41,579 bases of DNA from UA16 sp042095135 (GTDB taxonomy: Bacteria; Bacteroidota; Bacteroidia; Flavobacteriales_D; Sanyastnellaceae), in contig JBELBV010000017.1 of assembly GCA_042095135.1 (NCBI GenBank), positions 1 to 41,579 of the forward strand, read 5' to 3'. Position numbers and translations under genes: made by a program. The notes under the pieces are model-generated. The model searched no databases. It saw nothing but the letters and a program-made list of their open reading frames with translations, and had not been told where the DNA came from. Shown here one piece after another: positions 25,482 to 33,863 of this stretch (position 1 is the stretch's first letter; the number at the start of each line of letters is the position of its first letter).

Positions 25482-26230
25482 TCGGCTCCGGGGTAGGTGC
25501 GCTGCAGTACTTGCATTTCCGCCAACATGTAGCTCAGGTGCTCGGTATGTCGGCCGCTGCGTCCACCGGTGAGCAATGCGGTCAATTCAGGACACGCGAG
25601 GGTGGCTTCATTCAAAATACCCTTCACTTGCTCGTTCCATTGTTCTTGGAAGCTAGCGTTCAAAGGCAACACCCCTGCCTCGGCGCACGCCTGCGAAACG
25701 GCATCGTCCTCAAACAACTCGGCGGTGTAGGGCCAGAGAACGTTCAAGCTTTCTTGCACACGTCGGTGGCTCTCCTCTGTGCCGTCACCGAGCCGCTCCA
25801 CCCACCGGGCGGAGTGGGCTGCGTGGTAACGTACCTCTTTCAAGGCCTTCGTGGCGATAGCGGACAATTCAAGATCGACCGATTGGTTCGCTAGTGCCTC
25901 ATAACGCAGCACCGCGAATTGATCGAACAACATTTGCCGAACGATGGTGTCGCCGAAGTGCCCGTTGGGCAACTCGACGAGCAAGGCATTGCGGAATTCC
26001 TGATCTGTTCGGAAATAGGCAAGGGCGTCTTCGTCCCTGCCGCGGCCTTCGCGTTGGCCTGCGAGCGTTAGCAGGGCTCGAGCTTGGCCTAAGAGGTCTA
26101 GCGCAATGTTTGAAAGTGCAATATCCTCCTCCAAGGCCGGTCCGTGGCTGCACCATTCCGAGAGCCGCTGCGCCAGCACCAGCGCATCATCGCCTAGGCG
26201 CAGTATCCATTCGTATCCTTGGCCCGTCAT
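25475..26230 (-). CDS. paaC: Phenylacetyl-CoA 1,2-epoxidase structural subunit PaaC
   Basis: PaaC, 251 residues, is the ferritin-like partner that forms a tight heterodimer with catalytic PaaA but lacks a complete di-iron site. Typical features are RLGDDALVLAQRLSEWCSHGPALEEDIALSNIALDLLGQAR near the start, FRTDQEFRNALLVELPNGHFGDTIVRQMLFDQF, and KEVRYHAAHSARWVERLGDGTEESHRR. Its ATG shares one base with the paaB stop (TAATG). It is part of the minus-strand paaABCD run. Confidence 0.96.
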   Translation of the reverse strand: MTGQGYEWILRLGDDALVLAQRLSEWCSHGPALEEDIALSNIALDLLGQARALLTLAGQREGRGRDEDALAYFRTDQEFRNALLVELPNGHFGDTIVRQMLFDQFAVLRYEALANQSVDLELSAIATKALKEVRYHAAHSARWVERLGDGTEESHRRVQESLNVLWPYTAELFEDDAVSQACAEAGVLPLNASFQEQWNEQVKGILNEATLACPELTALLTGGRSGRHTEHLSYMLAEMQVLQRTYPGAEW

Positions 26231-26523
26231 TACATATTTTTTACTTCATCCGGAAGGTCATAAAACGTCGGATGACGGTACACTTTGTCGTTGGAAGGGT
26301 CAAACAGTACGTCCTTTTCGGACGGCGTCGATGCCGTGATGTCTTCCGCTTTGACCACCCAAATGCTGGTTCCTTCTTGCCGGCGAGTGTAGACGTCCCG
26401 TGCATTGGATATGGCCATAGTGGCGTCTGCGGCGTGCAGGCTTCCGACGTGCTTGTGGCTCAAGCCTTGGCGGCTGCGGACAAACACTTCCCAGAGGGGC
26501 CATTCGGTATTGGGTGCACTCAT
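26230..26523 (-). CDS. paaB: Phenylacetyl-CoA 1,2-epoxidase subunit PaaB
   Basis: This small subunit of 97 residues is thought to bridge the two PaaAC heterodimers. WPLWEVFVRSRQGLSHKHVGSLHAADATMAISNARDVYTRRQEG and the closing YRHPTFYDLPDEVKNM are characteristic. The open frame extends upstream to 26646, but ATG 26523 is the family start and overlaps the paaA stop by 4 bases (ATGA). Overlapping junctions on both sides suggest balanced subunit production. Confidence 0.95.
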   Translation of the reverse strand: MSAPNTEWPLWEVFVRSRQGLSHKHVGSLHAADATMAISNARDVYTRRQEGTSIWVVKAEDITASTPSEKDVLFDPSNDKVYRHPTFYDLPDEVKNM

Positions 26524-27476
26524 GCTGCTGAGGTTTGACTGGATGCGCGTTCGGCGGATTTCGCGGCGTAGGCCGCTGCAGCGTCGCGTACCCATGCTCC
26601 ATTTTCGTGAGCTGCTACGCGTGTTTCGATCCGCTCTCGGTTGCACGGTCCATTGCCCGCGACGACTTGTTCGAATTCACTCCAGTCGATGGGGCCGAAG
26701 TCATAGTGGCCCGTAGCCTCCTTCCATTTCAAGTCCGGATCGGGCACCGTCAATCCGAGAAGCTCGGCCTGCGGTACGGTCATGTCAACAAACCGCTGTC
26801 GCAGTTCGTCGTTGGAGAAACGTTTTATTTTCCAGCGCATGTTTTGCCCGCTGTGCTTGGAGGTGGCGTCATTCGGACCGAACATCATCAACGAAGGCCA
26901 CCACCAGCGGTTCAATGCGTCTTGCGCCATTTCCTTTTGCTCGGGCGTGCCGTTGCTCAATTTGAGCATGATTTGAAACCCTTGGCGCTGGTGAAAGCTC
27001 TCTTCTTTGCACACCCGAACCATGGCGCGGGCGTACGGCCCGTAGCTGCACTTGCACAAAGGCACTTGGTTCATGATGGCTGCACCGTCGACCAGCCAGC
27101 CTATGGCGCCCATGTCTGCCCATGTAAGGGTGGGGTAGTTGAAGATAGAGCTGTACTTCGCTTTTCCGGTGTGCAGGGCGTCGAGCATTTCGTCTCTGCT
27201 GATTCCGAGGGTTTCAGCTGCCGAGTACAAGTAAAGGCCGTGTCCGGCCTCGTCCTGGACTTTCGCTAAGAGAATCGATTTGCGTTTGAGGCTTGGAGCA
27301 CGGGTGATCCAATTGCCTTCGGGCTGCATGCCGATGATCTCGCTGTGTGCATGCTGACTGATTTGACGGATAAGGGTCTTGCGGTACGCATCTGGCATCC
27401 AGTCTTTGGCTTCAATTTTTTGGTCCGAAGCGATGTAGGCTTCAAACCGCTGATTCAAGTCCATTTCTTGTGTCAT
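26520..27476 (-). CDS. paaA: Phenylacetyl-CoA 1,2-epoxidase catalytic subunit PaaA
   Basis: PaaA is the di-iron oxygenase that epoxidises the aromatic ring of phenylacetyl-CoA. From ATG 27476 it has 318 residues. The carboxylate/histidine ligands expected for the ferritin-like di-iron site are present: Glu46 (HSEIIG), Glu76 and His79 (KVQDEAGHG), Asp130 (GWLVDGA), Glu159 and His162 (CKEESFHQRQGF). They keep the same spacing I recall for the E. coli enzyme, shifted by four. The open frame runs on to 28082, but that part is antisense to paaE. It is the first gene of paaABCD, with the box TATCTTTG 16 bases before the ATG. Confidence 0.97.
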   Translation of the reverse strand: MTQEMDLNQRFEAYIASDQKIEAKDWMPDAYRKTLIRQISQHAHSEIIGMQPEGNWITRAPSLKRKSILLAKVQDEAGHGLYLYSAAETLGISRDEMLDALHTGKAKYSSIFNYPTLTWADMGAIGWLVDGAAIMNQVPLCKCSYGPYARAMVRVCKEESFHQRQGFQIMLKLSNGTPEQKEMAQDALNRWWWPSLMMFGPNDATSKHSGQNMRWKIKRFSNDELRQRFVDMTVPQAELLGLTVPDPDLKWKEATGHYDFGPIDWSEFEQVVAGNGPCNRERIETRVAAHENGAWVRDAAAAYAAKSAERASSQTSAA

Positions 27477-27492
27477 GCATGAGGATTTGTTA

Positions 27493-27500
27493 CAAAGATA
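27493..27500 (-). promoter_or_regulatory. Candidate -7 promoter box (TATCTTTG) of paaABCD
   Basis: TATCTTTG is an exact TAnnTTTG match on the minus strand. Sixteen bases separate it from the paaA ATG. No good TTG lies at the -33 distance. It falls in the 78-base paaA-paaE divergent gap, about 40 bases from the paaE box on the other strand, so one regulator could control both. Confidence 0.5.
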
Positions 27501-27516
27501 ACAACCATGGACTCCA

Positions 27517-27549
27517 TTGGTTTTCTTGCTGAATTGTCGTGTAGTTTTG
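27517..27549 (+). promoter_or_regulatory. Candidate promoter of paaE (TTGG, 21 bases, TAGTTTTG)
   Basis: TTGG at 27517-27520 and TAGTTTTG at 27542-27549 are 21 bases apart, which fits the Bacteroidota -33/-7 promoter. The -7 box ends 5 bases before the paaE ATG (27555), so the mRNA would be leaderless or nearly so. The box also excludes the in-frame ATG at 27507 as the start. Confidence 0.5.
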
Positions 27550-27554
27550 CGGGC

Positions 27555-28631
27555 ATGAATGGACTGCATGAGCTGAAAATTGCCGATGTGCGCCGGGAAA
27601 CCGCCGGATGTGTTTCTGTAGCATTTGACATCCCCGAAAACCTCCAATCGGATTTTGACTACGTTGCGGGTCAATACTTGACCTTGGAAGCAGACATCAA
27701 CGGTGAAGCCGTGCGGCGCAGTTACTCGCTGTGCAGCGCTCCGAGTGACGGGGAATGGCGCGTGGCCATCAAACAAGTCGAAAATGGTGTCTTCAGCACG
27801 TGGGCGAACGGCGCACTGACGACCGGAGATACGATCCGCTGCATGGCCCCAATGGGTCGTTTTGTCCTTGAAACAGATCCTTCCGCTGTACGCAATTTCA
27901 TCGCGTTCGCTGCCGGTTCGGGCATCACGCCGGTACTGAGTCAAATCAAAGAGGTCCTGCGCAACGAAGCGAATAGCGTTTTCACGTTGTTCTACGTGAA
28001 CCGTGACATGCCGAGCATCATTTTCCGTGAGGCCCTGCAAGAATTGAAAGATGAGTACCTCGAGCGGTTCCGGTTGTTCCACATTTTGACCCGTGAGCCG
28101 CAGGACATTGAGCTGTTCAATGGCCGATTGGACGAAGAACGGTGCGCGGCCATTTTGGCGAGCGATTGGGTGAATGTCCAGTCTTTGGATGCGGCATTCT
28201 TGTGCGGACCCGAGGAAATGATCTGGGCGTGTAAAGCCGCGCTTGAGGGCGCGGGCATGGCGTCCGATCGCGTGAAGTTTGAGCTTTTCACCTCGTCGGC
28301 TGGCGGTAAGAAGGATGAAAAACCATCATCTGTAGAAGGCGATTCCTCGACTAAGCGACTTTCCATCGTCATGGACGGCATGACCACCGTGGTTGATGTG
28401 GCCGAGGGCAAGAGCGTTCTGGATGCGGCGCTGGATGCTGGCATGGATACGCCATACAGTTGCATGGGTGGCGTGTGCTGCACGTGCCGTGCTAAGATGG
28501 TCAGTGGCAAGACCGAGATGGACGTCAATTACGCGCTCGAACCGGATGAAGTCGAGGCTGGCTTCGTCTTGACCTGCCAGACCAAGCTCAAAGGCACCGG
28601 GCCATTTGAGGTGGATTTTGACCAGCAGTAA
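27555..28631 (+). CDS. paaE: Phenylacetyl-CoA epoxidase reductase subunit PaaE
   Basis: PaaE is the electron-transfer component that passes NADPH electrons to the PaaAC oxygenase. From ATG 27555 it has 358 residues. An FAD domain (VAGQYLTLEADINGEAVRRSYSLCSAP, with the RSYS flavin motif) is followed by an NAD(P) domain (AFAAGSGITPVLSQIKEVL). The C-terminal plant-type [2Fe-2S] domain has PYSCMGGVCCTC, giving Cx4Cx2C, and the last Cys in LTCQT. It is transcribed away from paaABCD, unlike the colinear E. coli order, and converges with the ABC-F gene. Confidence 0.95.
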   Translation: MNGLHELKIADVRRETAGCVSVAFDIPENLQSDFDYVAGQYLTLEADINGEAVRRSYSLCSAPSDGEWRVAIKQVENGVFSTWANGALTTGDTIRCMAPMGRFVLETDPSAVRNFIAFAAGSGITPVLSQIKEVLRNEANSVFTLFYVNRDMPSIIFREALQELKDEYLERFRLFHILTREPQDIELFNGRLDEERCAAILASDWVNVQSLDAAFLCGPEEMIWACKAALEGAGMASDRVKFELFTSSAGGKKDEKPSSVEGDSSTKRLSIVMDGMTTVVDVAEGKSVLDAALDAGMDTPYSCMGGVCCTCRAKMVSGKTEMDVNYALEPDEVEAGFVLTCQTKLKGTGPFEVDFDQQ

Positions 28632-28637
28632 GATGGT

Positions 28638-30524
28638 TTACTCTGCGCGCTCAGATAGCTCAAGCCAACGGTTTTCCGCTGCCTCGAGTGCTGTCGTGAC
28701 TTCGTGTAGTTTTTCCCCGAGGGTTTGGAGTTCGGCCGGGTCGGGATTGGCGTAAAGCTGTTCCGTCAGGGACGCTTTTTGCTGTTCGAACTTCGCAATC
28801 TTGTCTTCGAGCTGCTCAAACTCAAATTTCTCTTTGAACGACAGGCGCTTCGAATAGTCGTTTTTCGGCTCCGCAGGAGCAGTGCTCGATTGAGCTGCCG
28901 CATTGTCCGCATCACGTAACGCCTGTGCTTCCCGTTTCTCATCTGCCACGGCCAATCGATACTGGCTGTAATTCCCGGGGAAAAACCGTACTTCGATTCC
29001 GCTTCCAAGCACCCAGATGTGTTCGACCAATCGGTCCATGAAGTAACGGTCGTGGCTGACCACAATCAAACATCCAGGAAAATCGAGGAGGAATTCTTCT
29101 AGGATTTGCAGTGTGTAGATGTCAAGGTCGTTGGTGGGTTCGTCGAGGATGAGGAAATTGGGGTTGGCCATCAACACCTGCAGCAAATGCAGGCGCTTTC
29201 GCTCGCCTCCGCTCAGCGTTGAAATCAATTGGTGGTGGGTGGAGCGGGGGAAAAGGAATCGTTCCAACAGTTGTGCGGCCGTGATTTTTTGGCCCTTTTC
29301 CAAGGGCATGAACTCGGCGATTTCATAGACGGCTTCTATGATGCGCTGGCCTTCCGGGAAGCGAGCGCCGGATTGATGGTAATGGCCAAAAACGACGGTT
29401 TCGCCCACCACAACTTTCCCTCGAGCGGGCGCATCTCCTTGGGTGATGAGGTCGAGCAGGGTGGACTTGCCTGAACCGTTACGGCCTACCATACCGATGC
29501 GTTCGCCGCGCTTGAAGTGGTGGGTCAGGTTTTCGAATAGCAGGTCGCCATCGAAACCGTGGGCCACTTTATGCAATTCGATGATTTTACCCCCGAGGCG
29601 ATGGGGGTTCAAGCGCAAGGCCATGTCGTCCTCCTCCAACCGCTTCTTGGCCGCTTTCTTGATTTCTTGAAATCGTTCGATGCGCGATTTGGATTTACCG
29701 GTTCGCGCCGATGGTGTGGACCGCATCCATTCAAGTTCGCGCTTGAAAATGCCTCGGGCCTTGGCGCGATTGGCCAGTGCGTTCTCTTTGCGTTCCTCTC
29801 TTTTTTCCAAGTAATAGCTGTAGTTGCCTTTGTACTTGTAGAGGGTCTGATTGTCAAGTTCGAGGATGGTGTCGCACACGTTTTCTAGGAAATACCGATC
29901 GTGTGTGATCATCAAGATGGTCATCTTCGACTGGGCCAGGTAGCGCTCGAGCCACTGAATCATATCCAGGTCCAAGTGGTTGGTCGGCTCGTCTAGAAAC
30001 AAGATGTCGGGCTCCTCAATCAGGACGCGTGCCAAAGCAATCCGCCGCCGCTCGCCGCCGCTCAGCGTGGCCATGGTGCGGCTGAGGTTGTGGAGATTCA
30101 GCCGTCCCAACACCTCTTTTGCGTGCGCCTCGAAATCCCACGCGTTGTGTAAGTCCATGCCCTCATAGGCCGCTTGCAACGCCTCATCATCGTCACCGGC
30201 AGCTGCAGCTGAATAGATGCGCATCGCTTTCACCGCTGCCATATCACTCGCATACAGATGGTCCAAAATGGTCTGATTGCCGTCGTAGTCTGGATCTTGG
30301 GGAAGGTAACTCCATTGGGTTCCAGCATCCATGCTGATGCGCCCCTCATCCACCGGTTCAAAGCCGCATATGCCGTTGAGCAAGGTGGTTTTTCCGGTGC
30401 CGTTTTTGGCAACGATGGCGCATTTTTGGCCACGGGACAGGCCGAAAGTCAACCCTTCGAAGAGCAGCCGCTCACCGTAGCGCTTGGAAAGGTTTTCTGC
30501 AGAAAAAACATTGATGACGGCCAT
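28638..30524 (-). CDS. ABC-F family ATPase (Uup-like)
   Basis: This soluble tandem ABC ATPase of 628 residues has no membrane domain. The first cassette has Walker A AKNGTGKTT, signature LSGGERRRIALARVL and Walker B FLDEPTNHLD. The inter-domain linker is KRELEWMRSTPSARTGKSKSRI. The second cassette has VGRNGSGKST, LSGGERKRLHLLQVL and LILDEPTNDLD. A C-terminal coiled coil follows (about 555-628), as in Uup. ABC-F proteins act on ribosomes and Uup also affects precise transposon excision; which applies here is unknown. The ATG lies 4 bases after the box TACTTTCG. The stop lies 6 bases from the convergent paaE stop. Confidence 0.93.
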   Translation of the reverse strand: MAVINVFSAENLSKRYGERLLFEGLTFGLSRGQKCAIVAKNGTGKTTLLNGICGFEPVDEGRISMDAGTQWSYLPQDPDYDGNQTILDHLYASDMAAVKAMRIYSAAAAGDDDEALQAAYEGMDLHNAWDFEAHAKEVLGRLNLHNLSRTMATLSGGERRRIALARVLIEEPDILFLDEPTNHLDLDMIQWLERYLAQSKMTILMITHDRYFLENVCDTILELDNQTLYKYKGNYSYYLEKREERKENALANRAKARGIFKRELEWMRSTPSARTGKSKSRIERFQEIKKAAKKRLEEDDMALRLNPHRLGGKIIELHKVAHGFDGDLLFENLTHHFKRGERIGMVGRNGSGKSTLLDLITQGDAPARGKVVVGETVVFGHYHQSGARFPEGQRIIEAVYEIAEFMPLEKGQKITAAQLLERFLFPRSTHHQLISTLSGGERKRLHLLQVLMANPNFLILDEPTNDLDIYTLQILEEFLLDFPGCLIVVSHDRYFMDRLVEHIWVLGSGIEVRFFPGNYSQYRLAVADEKREAQALRDADNAAAQSSTAPAEPKNDYSKRLSFKEKFEFEQLEDKIAKFEQQKASLTEQLYANPDPAELQTLGEKLHEVTTALEAAENRWLELSERAE

Positions 30525-30528
30525 AGTG

Positions 30529-30536
30529 CGAAAGTA
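30529..30536 (-). promoter_or_regulatory. Candidate -7 promoter box (TACTTTCG) of the ABC-F gene
   Basis: TACTTTCG, one change from TAnnTTTG, then CACT and the ATG at 30524. The spacing suggests transcription starting at or next to the start codon. Confidence 0.45.
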
Positions 30537-30572
30537 CGCCGACCCCCTGGGTTTTCACGGCCATTCGCATTG

Positions 30573-30580
30573 TAAATTGC
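30573..30580 (+). promoter_or_regulatory. Candidate -7 promoter box (TAAATTGC) of the GNAT-DinB operon
   Basis: TAAATTGC, then GCC and the GTG start at 30584. The octamer is identical to the one before the binding-fold protein at 7483-7490. It deviates from TAnnTTTG in its last two bases, so it is weaker evidence than the other boxes. Confidence 0.3.
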
Positions 30581-30583
30581 GCC

Positions 30584-31579
30584 GTGCTTTGGTCAGAAAA
30601 ACCGTTTCAAGAATTGACCGGCGGCGAGGTCTTCTCGCTGATGCGATTGCGTTCTGAAGTCTTCGTGGTGGAGCAAAACTGCGTGTACCTAGATCTCGAT
30701 GATAAGGACGCCCAATCGATCCATTTGTTTGCCTGCGAAGAGGGAGCTGTCCCGGGAGCTGCGGCCCGAGCTGTAGTCCGTCTGGTGCCGCCTGGCGTGT
30801 CATACGAAGAGCCGAGCATAGGCCGTGTGGCCATTGATCTGGCGTCACGGGGCTCGGGGTTGGGTGAAGAATTGATGATGCGCGCGATTCGTGCTTGTTA
30901 CCGCACGTGGCCCGGATTCGGCATCCGGATTTCTGCGCAACAGTACCTCATTGGGTTTTATGAACAGCTTGGGTTTTCCACCATGGGTGAGGGCTACCTC
31001 GAAGACGACATACCGCACATTCAGATGTTCCGGCCGTGGGATGGTTTGACTGCGTGGCAGACCCGTCACAAAGCGGCGGTTCAGGCGTTCGCAGATCACT
31101 TGCGCGCTCTCCCTTCTGATGCCTTGCAGGGGACGGAGTCTCGATGGGGTGGGCTTCAAGTTTTGGAGCACTTGATGCGCTCGGAGCACGGTACGTGGTC
31201 CTACTTGGCCAAGAAAGGGCAAGCGGACCCTGCCGAATTGCCGGTGTGCGATGTGCATTCGGATGCACGGGGGATGCAACTTGTACAAGCCCTCGAATCT
31301 GATGCCCGTTGGACGGACCCAACGCCCGGTGGCTTGTTGTCGCCTGCACCTGGAAGCGAAGTGGATGTGGAAGGTGCGGTTACTGGTTGGTTGAAGGCGA
31401 TTGATGCAGGGTACGATCGGTTGGGCGCAGTGTATACGGCTCCCGGATGGTGGAAGGCCCAAGTTTTCAAACACCCCATCGCAGGGAGATTAGGGTTAAC
31501 GGACACGTTGGCATTTGGTGTGGCCCACGTTCGGCATCACTTGCACCAGTTGAAGCGACTAGCCGAATCCGCGCCATGA
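30584..31579 (+). CDS. Fusion of ElaA-like GNAT acetyltransferase and DinB-like domain
   Basis: This 331-residue protein has two recognisable parts. Residues 1-150 match ElaA-type GNAT acetyltransferases: LMRLRSEVFVVEQNCVYLDLDDKD at 19-42, then GRVAIDLASRGSGLGEEL with the acetyl-CoA loop RGSGLG at 89-94, then FYEQLGF at 125-131. Residues about 155-331 resemble a DinB/DUF664 four-helix metal-binding bundle, with candidate ligands His196 (VLEHLM) and His315 with His318/319 (AHVRHHLHQLKRL). The GTG start agrees with where ElaA proteins begin. The acetyl acceptor and any thiol-transfer role of the DinB part are unknown. The stop overlaps the glycosyltransferase start (ATGA), so it leads a three-gene operon. 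Confidence 0.8.
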   Translation: MLWSEKPFQELTGGEVFSLMRLRSEVFVVEQNCVYLDLDDKDAQSIHLFACEEGAVPGAAARAVVRLVPPGVSYEEPSIGRVAIDLASRGSGLGEELMMRAIRACYRTWPGFGIRISAQQYLIGFYEQLGFSTMGEGYLEDDIPHIQMFRPWDGLTAWQTRHKAAVQAFADHLRALPSDALQGTESRWGGLQVLEHLMRSEHGTWSYLAKKGQADPAELPVCDVHSDARGMQLVQALESDARWTDPTPGGLLSPAPGSEVDVEGAVTGWLKAIDAGYDRLGAVYTAPGWWKAQVFKHPIAGRLGLTDTLAFGVAHVRHHLHQLKRLAESAP

Positions 31580-32613
31580 TTTCCGTTGTGATCCCGTGTT
31601 TGAACGAGGTGGAGTACATCGACGCCACCTTGCAGAGTCTGATGGCCCAAGACCCGCCCGGTGCTCCGTGGGAGGTCATCGTGGCCGATGGAGGAAGCAC
31701 AGACGGTACCCGCGAGAAGCTCGTAGAATGGAGCGAACGCCACACGGAAGTTCGGTGGATTGAAAACCCCAAGCGAACGACGCCGCATGCCTTGAACGAA
31801 GGAATTGAAGCGGCCAAAGGCGAAGTGATTATCATCCTAGGTGCTCACGCGGAGGTAAGCTCCGATTGGTTGTTCAGAAATCACCAAGTGCTGCATGCCC
31901 ACCCGGAATCTGGATGTGTCGGGGGAGTGGTGGAGCAGGTGCACGGATCTCCAACCTCTCAGCGCATCGGAGCGGCAATGAGCACCCCATTCGGCGTGGG
32001 GGATGCCCGGTTTAGAACCGGAGGGAGTGCCGGTCATGTGGATACGGTCGCTTTTGGCGCATACCGCCGGGAGGCCTTGAAAGAGATTGGCGGGTTTGAC
32101 ACAGCGTTGACGCGTAACCAAGACGATGAATTGAATTACCGGATGTTGAAAGCGGGTTGGCGCATCTGGTTTGATCCCCGCATTCGCAGCCAGTACCACG
32201 TGCGTTCCACGTACCATAACCTCATTCGCCAGTATTTTCAATACGGCTACTGGAAAGTCTTTGTCAACCAAAAGCACAGCACCATCACGACTTGGCGTCA
32301 AACGGTTCCCGCGTTTTTCTTGCTGGTACTTATGGTTTCAGGCGCCTGTTGGTTGGCAGAGATAGCTGGCCATTGGCATGATATGTGGGAAGGATTCGGG
32401 GCGTCCATCTTCGTGTCCTCAGTTTTTCTTTGGCTCGTAATTGGGACAGGTTCTGCCATCGCTACTGCGGGGTCCTACCGGGACGTTGGGGGCATCCTCC
32501 GGGCGTTTGCCATGATCCATGCCGGATACGGCCTCGGGTATTGGAAGGGCATCTTGGATTTCATTGTTCTGAGGCGTCAGCCAAATGCCGATCACGCTGA
32601 ACTAACACGGTAA
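31576..32613 (+). CDS. Family 2 glycosyltransferase with C-terminal membrane helices
   Basis: This is an inverting GT-A glycosyltransferase of 345 residues, similar in layout to ExoA of succinoglycan synthesis. The N-terminal MISVVIPCLNEVEYI leads to the nucleotide-binding ADGGSTDGT (37-45). The acceptor region contains FGAYRREALKEIGGFDTALTRNQDDELNYRML, with Asp-Asp in the ED/QDDE motif position. Hydrophobic helices follow from about residue 235. ATG 31576 was chosen because it overlaps the previous stop and begins exactly at the conserved beta strand; the open frame upstream to 31447 has no family similarity. It is followed by an O-antigen ligase-like gene. Confidence 0.9.
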   Translation: MISVVIPCLNEVEYIDATLQSLMAQDPPGAPWEVIVADGGSTDGTREKLVEWSERHTEVRWIENPKRTTPHALNEGIEAAKGEVIIILGAHAEVSSDWLFRNHQVLHAHPESGCVGGVVEQVHGSPTSQRIGAAMSTPFGVGDARFRTGGSAGHVDTVAFGAYRREALKEIGGFDTALTRNQDDELNYRMLKAGWRIWFDPRIRSQYHVRSTYHNLIRQYFQYGYWKVFVNQKHSTITTWRQTVPAFFLLVLMVSGACWLAEIAGHWHDMWEGFGASIFVSSVFLWLVIGTGSAIATAGSYRDVGGILRAFAMIHAGYGLGYWKGILDFIVLRRQPNADHAELTR

Positions 32614-33863
32614 TGCAAGGCTTCAACAGAGTACTTCAAGCCATGCCCGCGACCGTAGCACTTTGCATGGTACTCAACCCGCGGTGGAGTACGCTTCCCC
32701 TTGCGGTGTGGTTTTTGCTTGTCGTAGCCTATGAGGCCGTTTGCATCTTCAATACACCGCCTGCAGCGGAGCGATTGCCTTTGCCGCGGGCATTTCAGTG
32801 GTTTGCTGGTGGAAGTGTCTTGACGTACCTCCTTATGGCTTTGGGACTTGGTTGGACCGAAAATGAGCTCGCTGGTTGGTTTGCCTTGGAGGTGAAATTT
32901 AGCCTGTTACTTGTTCCATTGTTGATGCTTCACCATTGGCAGCGGCAAGGCACAAAAGGACTGGATTTCGTACCGAAAGCGCTCGCTGCTGGACTGGTTC
33001 TTTTTATGGGTTGGCGGTTTTTGCTTGCAGGCGTTAGTGGAGATGCACAATTGTGGCGATACGACGGGTTGGCAGGTCCTTTTCACCCGACGTACATAGG
33101 GCTGTACTTGGTGCTCATGCCTTTACTGCTGATAAAGAATTCCAAGGGATATCGGTTGATATTGGTCGTCACGGGGGTGTTCGTGGGCTTATTGGCGTCG
33201 AAGGCCGCGTGGATGGTGACGGCATTGGTGTGGGGTTGCTGGATGGTGATGCAGGGGAAACGCGGTGATGTCCGTTCGTGGGGCATCGGAGCAGCACTCG
33301 CTGGCATGTGCCTCGGCGGGTGGCTCGGCGATGGTGGAAGGTGGAGTGAATTCACAGGGTACGTTTCCTCTGAAGTGGTTTCAACCCAAGTTCCCAGTCA
33401 GGAAAGTGCAGCTCAGCCTTTACATCTGAGTGAACCCCGACAAGTCAACGCCGGGTCTTCTTCGGGACGCATGCAAGCCTGGAGCGCTTCATTGGAAGTG
33501 CTGAAGGCAGCTCCATTCGGCGTAGGGACAGGTGACGTCACGGACGCCTTGTGCGAAGTGTATTTGGAATCCAACAGCGAATATGCCCTCGAAAAGCGAA
33601 TGAACCCCCACAGTGCTTGGCTTCAACTCGCTGTCAGCCATGGGTGGGCTGGATTGCTGCTGATGCTGCTGTGGTGGTTCGGGACCTTGACCTGGGCCTA
33701 CCGTTTGCAAAATGCTTTGTTGCTGACATGGTCCGTGGCCTGGGTCTTGAACGGAACTATTGAAAGCTTGCTGGAATTGCAGCAGGGCGTTGTACCTACT
33801 GTCCTCTTGTGCTGCGTGTTCGCATTGAGTGGTTCGCCCACGCCGGAACCGGGAAAGGATTAA
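32613..33863 (+). CDS. O-antigen ligase/polymerase-like membrane protein (Wzy_C family)
   Basis: This polytopic inner-membrane protein of 416 residues has about ten or more helices. A hydrophilic periplasmic loop at about 245-335 contains the family pattern: SSSGRMQAWSASLEVLKAAPFGVGTGDV, then NPHSAWLQLAVSHGWAGLLLMLLWW with the conserved PHS. WaaL/Wzy-type proteins join or polymerise lipid-linked sugar units on the periplasmic side. Which polymer is made here is unknown. Its ATG overlaps the glycosyltransferase stop (TAATG). Its TAA overlaps the convergent pyrG stop within the four bases 33860-33863. Confidence 0.85.
   Translation: MQGFNRVLQAMPATVALCMVLNPRWSTLPLAVWFLLVVAYEAVCIFNTPPAAERLPLPRAFQWFAGGSVLTYLLMALGLGWTENELAGWFALEVKFSLLLVPLLMLHHWQRQGTKGLDFVPKALAAGLVLFMGWRFLLAGVSGDAQLWRYDGLAGPFHPTYIGLYLVLMPLLLIKNSKGYRLILVVTGVFVGLLASKAAWMVTALVWGCWMVMQGKRGDVRSWGIGAALAGMCLGGWLGDGGRWSEFTGYVSSEVVSTQVPSQESAAQPLHLSEPRQVNAGSSSGRMQAWSASLEVLKAAPFGVGTGDVTDALCEVYLESNSEYALEKRMNPHSAWLQLAVSHGWAGLLLMLLWWFGTLTWAYRLQNALLLTWSVAWVLNGTIESLLELQQGVVPTVLLCCVFALSGSPTPEPGKD

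Noticed and set aside
27477..28082. N-terminal extension of paaA frame
   Set aside because: It is antisense to paaE and unlike any PaaA sequence. ATG 27476 gives the family start.
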